DNA of 13,360 bases from Cytophagaceae bacterium (lineage in GTDB: Bacteria; Bacteroidota; Bacteroidia; Cytophagales; Spirosomataceae), in the NCBI GenBank assembly GCA_947471105.1, contig CANIYB010000034.1, positions 1 through 13,360 on the forward strand, in the 5' to 3' direction. Shown here one piece after another: positions 1-6,107 of the stretch (the first letter of the stretch is position 1; every line of letters starts with the position of its first letter). Position numbers and translations under genes: made by a program. Under the pieces are notes generated by a model that saw only the letters and a list, made by a program, of their open reading frames with translations, was not told the origin of the DNA and did no database searches.

Positions 1-441
1 TCCTTCTGCCATCATGGGTGGAAAAGCATTTCCGTTAGTAGAAGATTCCCCTAAAGAAACAGCTTCTGGCTTAGGCCTAGGTTCTGGAGAATCGCCTAAT
101 GGCCGATCATTTTTACTGCCAATCAAATTCATGGATGTGGCCCGAATGCGGTAACCACGCATCGTAGCCCCCGATTTGTCTTGCCATTCTTCCGAACGAA
201 TTTTACCCTCAATGTATACTTGATTTCCTTTCTTTAAATATTGCTCAGCGATGGTGGCCAAATTATCCCATAATTCTACCCGGTGCCATTCTGTTTGTTC
301 CACTCGCTGACCATCCTTACCCGTATAGGATTCGGAAGTAGCAATGTTGATATTAGCCACTTTTACGCCACTAGGAAGCGCTCTTACTTCAGGATCTCCT
401 CCTAAATTACCTAGAATAATCACTTTGTTTACACCTGCCAT
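1..441 (-). CDS. ssb: Single-stranded DNA-binding protein (SSB), 3' end cut by window
   Basis: SSB coats single-stranded DNA during replication, recombination and repair and recruits partner enzymes through its acidic C-terminal tip. Reading the minus strand from the ATG at 441 gives a protein starting MAGVNKVIILGNLGGDPEVR, the classic SSB OB-fold opening. It continues with the family patterns TEWHRVELWDNLA, EQYLKKGNQVYIEGKI and GYRIRATSMNLIG across roughly residues 45-110. A Pro/Ser/Glu/Asn-rich linker begins near residue 115, as expected ahead of the tip. Only 147 codons are inside the window and no stop is reached, so the acidic tip cannot be checked. It lies about 66 bp downstream of mutY on the same strand; co-transcription is possible but not shown. 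Identification is very secure. Confidence 0.97.
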   Translation of the reverse strand, partial: MAGVNKVIILGNLGGDPEVRALPSGVKVANINIATSESYTGKDGQRVEQTEWHRVELWDNLATIAEQYLKKGNQVYIEGKIRSEEWQDKSGATMRGYRIRATSMNLIGSKNDRPLGDSPEPRPKPEAVSLGESSTNGNAFPPMMAEG

Positions 442-507
442 AATATTGATTTTTTTGAGTTAGGTAGACAAAAACCCTTGTCCGCTATAAAGGTAATTTT
501 GTTTAAG

Positions 508-1587
508 TTAAAACAAATTCTTCAATTCTAAATTATCAGTTATCAGATTTAAAAGCAATACCGGTTTTCCCAAATTAGTGAAGTCCTGGGGCTCTATCCA
601 TCGAAACTGATCATTTTCTGGGACCTTAAAATGATCATTAACTTGGACATGCCAAGCCAGGCAAAATATTTTCTGATGGCTTAATAAATGTGTCGGGGGA
701 GAAACCAAAGACGTAATGACACTTTGCTTACATAGTTCTGCAAGCATAATGTCATTCTGTACTATTTCCTCTAATGATTGAAAATGAGGCAACTCATTCA
801 GGTAAAACTCCCAAAGTCCTTGCCAAATATCCTTGGAAGCTCGTTGGCGCACCCATATTTTCCCATTTTTTTCAATGATGAAATAAGCAAAAAAACGTTC
901 TTTTTGACTCTTTTTCTTTGACTTTACGGGCAACGATTGCACTCGATTTTTTGAAAATGCGACACAGGTGAATTGCAAAGGGCAAGTTGAACATGTGGGA
1001 GAAGGGGAACATTGCAAGCTCCCAAATTCCATAATGGCTTGATTAAAAATAGCCGGTTGATGTTTTGGAATCAACTCATCCGCTAAATCCGTAAACGTTT
1101 TTCGAGCAGATGCATGTAAAATATCAACCTCCACACCAAAATACCGTGCAAGGATTCGAAAGACATTGCCATCAACCACCGACTTAGGTTCATCAAAGGC
1201 AAAAGATGCAATAGCAGCAGCCGTATATGGCCCTATTCCAGGTAATTTTATCAATTCGGCATAAGTAGATGGAAATTTACCGCCCGCCTCAGCAACAAAT
1301 TTTGCTGTTTTGTGCAAGTTTCTAGCCCGACTATAATACCCTAAGCCTTGCCACAACCTAAATAAATAATCTTCATCGGCGTTAGCCAAATCTAAAACGG
1401 TCGGAAATGCTTCTAAAAGTCGATGAAAATAGGGCAATCCTTGTGCCACGCGGGTTTGTTGGAGTATAATCTCCGACAACCAGATTACATATGGGTCTTT
1501 CGTTTTTCTCCACGGTAATTCACGGGCGTTTTTAGAATACCAAGTAATGATCGTTTCTGAAAAAGGGTGTTGCAAAAGCTTTGACAT
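508..1587 (-). CDS. mutY: A/G-specific adenine glycosylase MutY
   Basis: MutY removes adenine mispaired with 8-oxoguanine in base excision repair. Numbered from the chosen start, the helix-hairpin-helix LPGIGPYTAAAIASFAF is at about 115-131. The catalytic Glu39 lies in LSEIILQQTR and Asp139 in VVDGN. Four iron-sulfur cysteines are at 193, 199, 202 and 208, and a C-terminal NUDIX-like 8-oxoG recognition domain runs from about 230 to 359. Length (359 aa) is normal. I start at the ATG at 1585-1587, not the in-frame ATG ten codons upstream (1615-1617). A TATCTTTG promoter box lies between the two, and the conserved region begins only after the second Met. Oddity: the first two cluster cysteines are separated by five residues where E. 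coli MutY has six. The gene is divergent from the HU gene. Confidence 0.96.
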   Translation of the reverse strand: MSKLLQHPFSETIITWYSKNARELPWRKTKDPYVIWLSEIILQQTRVAQGLPYFHRLLEAFPTVLDLANADEDYLFRLWQGLGYYSRARNLHKTAKFVAEAGGKFPSTYAELIKLPGIGPYTAAAIASFAFDEPKSVVDGNVFRILARYFGVEVDILHASARKTFTDLADELIPKHQPAIFNQAIMEFGSLQCSPSPTCSTCPLQFTCVAFSKNRVQSLPVKSKKKSQKERFFAYFIIEKNGKIWVRQRASKDIWQGLWEFYLNELPHFQSLEEIVQNDIMLAELCKQSVITSLVSPPTHLLSHQKIFCLAWHVQVNDHFKVPENDQFRWIEPQDFTNLGKPVLLLNLITDNLELKNLF

Positions 1588-1595
1588 GTAAAAAT

Positions 1596-1603
1596 CAAAG
1601 ATA
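1596..1603 (-). promoter_or_regulatory. Bacteroidota -7 box for mutY (TATCTTTG)
   Basis: On the minus strand the sequence reads TATCTTTG, an exact match to the Bacteroidota -7 consensus TAnnTTTG. It ends 9 nt before the mutY ATG at 1587, so the transcript would have a very short or absent leader. I see no convincing TTG -33 element at the usual 17-23 nt spacing, which lowers confidence. It lies inside the longer reading frame and so decides between the two candidate starts. Confidence 0.55.
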
Positions 1604-1669
1604 CAAGATTTCCTCATTTCGCTATAATATCGTAAGATTGAAAAAAATCATTTTATTCCGACTAAACAC

Positions 1670-1700
1670 TTGCCTCTCTTAAAGAAAAGCATTACTTTTG
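1670..1700 (+). promoter_or_regulatory. Bacteroidota sigma-A-type promoter for the HU gene
   Basis: TTG at 1670-1672, then exactly 20 nt, then TACTTTTG at 1693-1700. This fits the Bacteroidota consensus TTG-N17-23-TAnnTTTG at both boxes and in spacing. Transcription would begin a few bases after 1700, giving a leader of about 50 nt before the GTG at 1756. It is the clearest promoter in the window and faces away from the mutY promoter. Confidence 0.75.
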
Positions 1701-1755
1701 TGTCCCTTTTACAACAGAAGGATTTAATTATTTTGAATTTAACGCATTAATTACC

Positions 1756-2049
1756 GTGACTAAGGCAGATGTAATTGCTGAGATTTCCAGCAAAACAGGG
1801 ATTGACAAAAAAGATGTTTCTGAAACGTTAGAAAATTTCTTCCAAGTAGTAAAAGATAATTTGGCCAACCAAGAAAACATTTATGTTCGTGGGTTTGGAA
1901 GTTTTATCAATAAAAAAAGGGCTAGAAAAATTGCTCGAAATATTTCAAAAAATACTTCGATCACCATTGAGGAGCACTATGTACCTAGCTTTAAACCAGC
2001 TAAGGTTTTTGTAGAACAAATAAAAACGAGCACTGACCCTGCTAAATAA
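1756..2049 (+). CDS. HU/IHF-family DNA-binding protein
   Basis: Small dimeric nucleoid protein that binds and bends DNA. The 97-residue product has the family layout: an N-terminal helical dimerisation part (about 1-40), the signature RGFGSF at 45-50, a basic beta-arm (KKRARKIARN, 53-62) and the C-terminal VPSFKPAK (76-83). The start is a GTG; the frame is closed by a TAA 6 nt upstream of it (1748-1750), so no longer start exists. Position 63, which in E. coli HU is the Pro of Arg-Asn-Pro that wedges between base pairs, is Ile here; from memory this substitution is common in Bacteroidota HU proteins. The TPR gene follows after about 29 bp and probably shares the promoter. Whether this is the main HU or one of several paralogues cannot be told from the window. 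Confidence 0.93.
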   Translation: MTKADVIAEISSKTGIDKKDVSETLENFFQVVKDNLANQENIYVRGFGSFINKKRARKIARNISKNTSITIEEHYVPSFKPAKVFVEQIKTSTDPAK

Positions 2050-2078
2050 GGAGAATACTCTTTTTGAGGTCTTTTAAA

Positions 2079-2930
2079 ATGAATAAAACGCTTGCGATTA
2101 TTTTATTTATTGGACTTGGGTTGATTGCCCTTATTTCTCAATTACCAAAGGGAAATGTAAGTGCAAAAACGGAAACCACCGCGAATGGGGGTGCCAATCG
2201 AGACGCGAATGGTAAAAATACGGAAATAGATTCGTCCAAAACGGAAGAAACACATGCAGAGCCGTTGACCCCAGGTCAACAAAAGCAAATTGCTGGGTTA
2301 AAATCTTCCTTAGAGTCGGCAAAAACGGAAGCTAGCCAAGCGCTTGCTTTAGAAAAATTGATGCGGGCTTTTATGGAGTTTTCTAAATATGATAGCGCTG
2401 CGATTTATGCAGGCCAATTTTCAGATTCACACCCTGGAATGACGCATATTTTAAGAGCAGGCCAAGCTTATTTTGAAGCACAGGCCTATGCCATTAACCC
2501 CAAAAAAGCTAGCTTGATGGGAGAAAAGGCCAGAATTTATTTTGAAAAAGCATTGACACAAGATCCAAATAACCTGTTGGTTAAAACAAATCTTGCGATG
2601 ACATATGTGGACACACCCACTCCCATGAAAGGCATAACGTTGCTTAGGGAGGTGATTGAACAGGAGCCAACGTACATTCCGGCTTTGTTTAATTTGGGAA
2701 TACTGTCAATCAAGTCAAATCAATTTGGCAAAGGCCAAGAAAGATTTGCACAGATATTGAAGCTGGATCCAACAAATTATAAAGCCGCATTAAATCTCGG
2801 TTTTTGTTTGGCACAGTTAGATAAAAAAGAAGAGGCTAAAAAGGTTCTCAAGCAGGTTGTTACGAATAGTAAGAACCCTGAAGAAGCAAAAGCCGCGAAA
2901 GAATTGCTGGCAGAAATGCTGCAAAAATAG
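2079..2930 (+). CDS. Membrane-anchored tetratricopeptide repeat protein
   Basis: 283-residue protein of unknown specific role. One hydrophobic segment (about residues 4-21) near the N-terminus looks like a signal anchor or uncleaved signal. A low-complexity Gly/Asn/Thr/Glu linker follows (about 25-65), then a helical region with TPR-type repeats to the end; the clearest cover 145-175, 200-235 and 235-265, with motifs such as YFEKALTQDPNN and ERFAQILKLDPTNYKAALNLG. I infer that the TPR part faces the periplasm and holds protein partners. An in-frame TTG at 2064 would add five residues, but the ATG at 2079 leads straight into the hydrophobic segment and is preferred. It probably shares a transcript with the HU gene. 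No enzymatic motif was seen. Confidence 0.85.
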   Translation: MNKTLAIILFIGLGLIALISQLPKGNVSAKTETTANGGANRDANGKNTEIDSSKTEETHAEPLTPGQQKQIAGLKSSLESAKTEASQALALEKLMRAFMEFSKYDSAAIYAGQFSDSHPGMTHILRAGQAYFEAQAYAINPKKASLMGEKARIYFEKALTQDPNNLLVKTNLAMTYVDTPTPMKGITLLREVIEQEPTYIPALFNLGILSIKSNQFGKGQERFAQILKLDPTNYKAALNLGFCLAQLDKKEEAKKVLKQVVTNSKNPEEAKAAKELLAEMLQK

Positions 2931-2933
2931 TAT

Positions 2934-2979
2934 AGACAACAATTGTCTGAACAAAAAAATAAAGTTGAAAATCAACTTT
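2934..2979 (+). repeat. Two tandem short inverted repeats in the leader of the bS22-like gene
   Basis: Two perfect small hairpins lie between the TPR gene and the 29-codon gene. The first is AGACAA/TTGTCT with a 3-nt loop (2934-2948). The second is AAAGTTGA/TCAACTTT with a 3-nt loop (2961-2979). Neither has a following T run, so they are poor intrinsic terminators as read here. They could mark mRNA processing, partial termination or translational control of the small gene. Short AT-rich palindromes also arise by chance in DNA of this composition. Confidence 0.4.
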
Positions 2980-3011
2980 ACACATTATTTAAACATTAAA
3001 CGCTCAAAGGT

Positions 3012-3101
3012 ATGCCTTGCGGAAAAAAAAGAAAACGTCATAAGATTTCAACTCACAAGAGAAAGAAACGTCTACGTAAAAATCGTCACAAGAAGAAGTA
3101 G
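3012..3101 (+). CDS. AURKAIP1/COX24-domain small basic protein, bS22/mS38-like ribosomal protein
   Basis: A 29-codon frame from ATG 3012 to TAG 3101 encodes a protein starting MPCGKKRKRHKISTHKRK and ending in RKNRHKKK. About two thirds of residues are Lys, Arg or His. The KKR-K-K-S/T-HK-RK-LRK-R pattern matches the COX24/AURKAIP1 domain, known as mS38 on mitochondrial small ribosomal subunits, and resembles mycobacterial bS22. Small genes of this kind are widespread in Bacteroidota as far as I recall. The role near the decoding region of the small subunit is inferred from those homologues. It is followed about 48 bp later by a strong intrinsic terminator and then rng, which fits an RNA or translation context. 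It could be mistaken for noise because of its size; the motif makes it real. Confidence 0.9.
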   Translation: MPCGKKRKRHKISTHKRKKRLRKNRHKKK

Positions 3102-3149
3102 TGTATTAATTGCTTTTCCAGATGGAATTGTAATTAGGTAGCGCAAGAA

Positions 3150-3184
3150 CAGGCCTTTTATCATCCGATAAAGAGCCTGCTTTT
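3150..3184 (+). terminator. Intrinsic terminator after the bS22-like gene
   Basis: A 13-bp stem (3150-3162 with 3167-3179, one C-A mismatch and one G-T wobble) with the 4-nt loop ATCC. The outer pairs are CAGGC/GCCTG, and the 3' arm is followed by CTTTT. It should end the upstream transcript before rng. Confidence 0.8.
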
Positions 3185-3194
3185 GGCGTTAAAT

Positions 3195-3226
3195 TTGTTG
3201 TATATTTTAAAGGGCTTATAGCTCTG
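3195..3226 (+). promoter_or_regulatory. Candidate promoter for rng
   Basis: TTG at 3195-3197, 21 nt, then TAGCTCTG at 3219-3226, one mismatch from TAnnTTTG. It sits just after the terminator and 25 bp before the GTG start of rng, which is where a promoter is needed if the terminator works. Moderate support only. Confidence 0.45.
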
Positions 3227-3251
3227 CCACACATTCTTCTCAAATAAACTT

Positions 3252-4808
3252 GTGAGTAATGAATTAATCATAAATTCTACCCCAACGGGCGATAGAATTG
3301 CTCTTTTGCATGACAAAAGAATCGTAGAATACCATATTGAACAATCTGAGCCAAAATTCTCTGTCGGAGATATTTATTTAGGTACAGTTAAAAAATTAGT
3401 TTCAGGGCTTAATGCTGCCTTCATTGATATAGGTTATGAAAAAGATGCTTTTTTGCACTATCATGACTTAGGGCCAAACCTGAATACCGTTCAAAAATTT
3501 ACTCGGGATGTCCTTACTAAAAAAGGAAAAAATGTCCGAATCGAAAATTATAAGCTAGACGAGGAAATCGATAAACTAGGTAAAATCGAAAAGGCCTTAA
3601 CGAAAGGCCAACAGATTTTAGTTCAAGTAATCAAAGAACCTATCTCGACAAAAGGACCTAGACTTTCCTGTGATATATCCATTGCAGGAAGATTTTTGGT
3701 GTTGGTTCCATTTGCGAATGGGGTCAATATATCGAAAAAGATCACCTCTCGTTCTGAGCGAAACCGACTTCAAAAGCTGATGTCTTCCGTTAAACCGAAA
3801 AATTACGGTGTTATCGTAAGAACGGTAGCGGAGGGAAAGGCGATTGAGGAAATGGAGCGCGACTTAAAAGACTCGATCTCTAAATGGGAAGAGGGAATTA
3901 AGAAATTAGCAGAAGCAAAATCGACCGATAGGATTATCGGAGAAATGAGTCGGGCCACTTCCATGTTGCGCGATTTATTAAACAATGATTTTGATAATGT
4001 CATCGTAGACAACCCTGATTTATATAATGAAGCCAAAGAATATGTGCATACGGTAGCTCCTGAAAAGGAAAAAATCGTTAAGCTGCATACAGGTAAAATT
4101 AAATTATTTGAGCAAGTAGGCATCGAGAAGCAATTAAAAATGCTTTTTGGAAGATCTGTTTCCTTGCCAGGTGGTGGCTATTTAATCGTGGAACACACGG
4201 AGGCATTGCACGTGATCGACGTGAACTCTGGAAACAAATCCAATTCAGAAGATGACCAAGAGGCGACTGCATTAAGTGTTAATCGCGAGGCGGCGAAGGA
4301 AATTGCACGCCAATTGCGTTTAAGGGATATGGGAGGCATTATTGTGATCGATTTTATCGACATGAAAAAAGCCGATAATCGAAAAATGATTCAAGACATC
4401 ATGCGTGATGAAATGAAAACAGATCGATCAAAATTCACGATTCTACCCTTGACGAAATTTGGATTGATGCAGATCACGCGTCAGCGAGTTCGTCCAGAAA
4501 TGAATGTGGCTACGCATGAAACCTGTCCTAGTTGCGGCGGTTCGGGTACCATCACAGCGAGTATTGCCGTATCAGATACCATTGCGCAGCATGTGGAACA
4601 TTTAGTTTATAAACAAAATGAGAAAAAGCTGACTTTGTTGGTACACCCGTTTTTACATGCGTATTTTACCAAAGGTTTTCCTTCTGTTCGTATGTCTTGG
4701 TTTATGAAATATAAAACATGGATTTCAATTACAGAAGACTCCTCATTTGGAATAACGGAATTTAAATTCTTAAACCAAAATGGAGATGAAATTGAAATAT
4801 CATCTTAG
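3252..4808 (+). CDS. rng: Ribonuclease G (RNase E/G family)
   Basis: Endoribonuclease that cleaves single-stranded, AU-rich RNA in 5S/16S rRNA maturation and mRNA decay. The 518-residue protein opens with an S1 RNA-binding domain (about 36-150; GDIYLGTVKKLVSGLNAAFIDIG). A charged stretch (about 78-118) makes this S1 region longer than in E. coli RNase G. The catalytic DNase I-like region has the two metal-binding aspartates, Asp323 in HVIDVNSG and Asp367 in IIVIDFIDM. The zinc-link motif CPSCGGSG (Cys425 and Cys428) joins protomers, and a small C-terminal domain follows. There is no long disordered RNase E tail, so RNase G is the right name. The start is GTG at 3252, giving MSNELIINST. The next gene begins inside its final codons, implying translational coupling. 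Confidence 0.95.
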   Translation: MSNELIINSTPTGDRIALLHDKRIVEYHIEQSEPKFSVGDIYLGTVKKLVSGLNAAFIDIGYEKDAFLHYHDLGPNLNTVQKFTRDVLTKKGKNVRIENYKLDEEIDKLGKIEKALTKGQQILVQVIKEPISTKGPRLSCDISIAGRFLVLVPFANGVNISKKITSRSERNRLQKLMSSVKPKNYGVIVRTVAEGKAIEEMERDLKDSISKWEEGIKKLAEAKSTDRIIGEMSRATSMLRDLLNNDFDNVIVDNPDLYNEAKEYVHTVAPEKEKIVKLHTGKIKLFEQVGIEKQLKMLFGRSVSLPGGGYLIVEHTEALHVIDVNSGNKSNSEDDQEATALSVNREAAKEIARQLRLRDMGGIIVIDFIDMKKADNRKMIQDIMRDEMKTDRSKFTILPLTKFGLMQITRQRVRPEMNVATHETCPSCGGSGTITASIAVSDTIAQHVEHLVYKQNEKKLTLLVHPFLHAYFTKGFPSVRMSWFMKYKTWISITEDSSFGITEFKFLNQNGDEIEISS

Positions 4809-6012
4809 ACATTTTATTTTAATTAGTTTTTTTCTCCCATTGGCCTTCTCATCTCAAGGCCAATGGTGGAAAAAGACAGAAGAAGCGGAAAAAGAACGTT
4901 CTAAAGGAATGCTTCTTTTAACCTCTGAAGTGCAGATTGAGGCTACTCAAGCAATCAATCAAATGTATAATTTTAAGTTTCCTGAAGCGGAAAGGGAATT
5001 TAATTATTTAAAAGTCAAATACCCCAACCATCCCCTTCCTGATTTTTTACTCGGATTAATGCAATGGTGGAAGATTGTTCCTAACACCGGAAATGAAGTT
5101 TTTGATGATCGCCTTGTTGAATACATGGACAAGAGCATCGAAAAAGCGGAAAAAATATGGGATGAAACGGAGAACCCAGAGGCGGCATTCTTCATGGCAG
5201 CTGCTTATGGCTTTAAGGGCCGACTTCATGCCGAAAGAAAGAACTGGACCCGAGCGACATTAGCAGCGAAAAATGCTTTAAAATATTTAGAATATTCACG
5301 GCAGTTCGCAGATTTCAGTCCTGAGCTGATGTTTGGCGATGGGCTATATAATTATTACTATCATTTTATTAAGCAAAATTTTCCTCTTCTAAGACCCGTA
5401 TTGTGGCTTTTCCCAAAGGCAAATAAGTTGATGGGCATCCAACAACTCGAAAAGGTAAGTTATCAAGCATTTTATACGCGCACAGAAGCACGCTATTTTC
5501 TACTTCAAATTTATGGGATGGAAAATATGTCGGATAAAGCCTATGACTTGGCTAAATATACACATGAGAATTTCCCTGATAATCCATTTTTCCATCGCTA
5601 CCTGGCAAGATCTGCCTTTATGATTGGCAAATTAGATCAGGCCATGGAATTGTCGAAAGATATTTTATCAAAAATAGACCAACATCAAATTGGCTATGAG
5701 GCTACTTCCGGCAGATATGCCAGCTATATTTTGGGTTATTATTACTTATACATTTTTAAAAATCCAATCGAGGCAAAAAAATATTTTAATGAATGCCTTT
5801 CATTTTCCAAGCAAACGGATTCCATGGATTCTGGCTACTATTGGGCATCAGTTTTAGGTTTAGCTAGAATCGCTTACCAAGAATTAAACTACGACCAGGC
5901 GGTTGATTATTGCAAAGAGGTGTTAGATAAAGCGGATCGGAAATCATCCCAGCATACGGAGGCCAAAAAGCTATTGGCCGAAGCGAAAAAAGCAAGAAGA
6001 AAACGAAAATAA
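4786..6012 (+). CDS. Exported TPR-repeat protein coupled to rng
   Basis: 408-residue protein (410 if the ATG at 4780 is used) whose start lies inside the 3' end of rng in another frame, an overlap of 23-29 nt. The N-terminus has basic residues then a hydrophobic core (HFILISFFLPLAFSS) ending near Gln-Gly-Gln, a signal peptide for export to the periplasm or outer membrane. The rest is all helical TPR-like repeats, for example QIEATQAINQMYNFKFPEAE near 45-65, and ends in a Lys/Arg-rich tail. In the middle lies GDGLYNYYYHFIKQNFP, followed by a loop with LFPKANKLMGIQQLEK. This layout is reminiscent of eukaryotic IML2/TTC39 proteins, but I hold that comparison loosely. Specific function is unknown; the overlap with rng suggests co-transcription, not a shared pathway. 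Confidence 0.85.
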   Translation: MKLKYHLRHFILISFFLPLAFSSQGQWWKKTEEAEKERSKGMLLLTSEVQIEATQAINQMYNFKFPEAEREFNYLKVKYPNHPLPDFLLGLMQWWKIVPNTGNEVFDDRLVEYMDKSIEKAEKIWDETENPEAAFFMAAAYGFKGRLHAERKNWTRATLAAKNALKYLEYSRQFADFSPELMFGDGLYNYYYHFIKQNFPLLRPVLWLFPKANKLMGIQQLEKVSYQAFYTRTEARYFLLQIYGMENMSDKAYDLAKYTHENFPDNPFFHRYLARSAFMIGKLDQAMELSKDILSKIDQHQIGYEATSGRYASYILGYYYLYIFKNPIEAKKYFNECLSFSKQTDSMDSGYYWASVLGLARIAYQELNYDQAVDYCKEVLDKADRKSSQHTEAKKLLAEAKKARRKRK

Positions 6013-6107
6013 AATATTTAACAATTCCTTAATATCTTTATAAAAACTCTTACATGGATATTAACCATCTTTAGTAAGTATATATAATACCTTAATTAAT
6101 TTGACCC
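6013..6107 (+). other. Short AT-rich spacer upstream of the phosphate transporter gene
   Basis: This 95-bp gap holds a near-match -7 box TATCTTTA (6033-6040) and another, TTAATTTG, just before the ATG. Neither has a TTG partner at the right spacing. No terminator and no recognisable phosphate-response box was found. A promoter is expected here but I cannot place it. Confidence 0.3.

Noticed and set aside
462..482. Possible terminator between mutY and ssb (GACAA/TTGTC stem)
   Set aside because: The stem is only five base pairs and no T run follows on the minus strand, so it is not credible as an intrinsic terminator.
2857..3141. A plus-strand frame of about 94 codons spanning the TPR gene end and the small ribosomal-type gene
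   Set aside because: It overlaps both real genes in another frame and its translation has no recognisable domain. The 29-codon frame inside it has a clear family motif instead.
6030..6107. Phosphate-response (Pho box) sites upstream of the PiT gene
   Set aside because: CTCTTACA and CATCTTTA look vaguely like half-sites but do not match the known direct-repeat pattern, and the phylum's box is not well defined.
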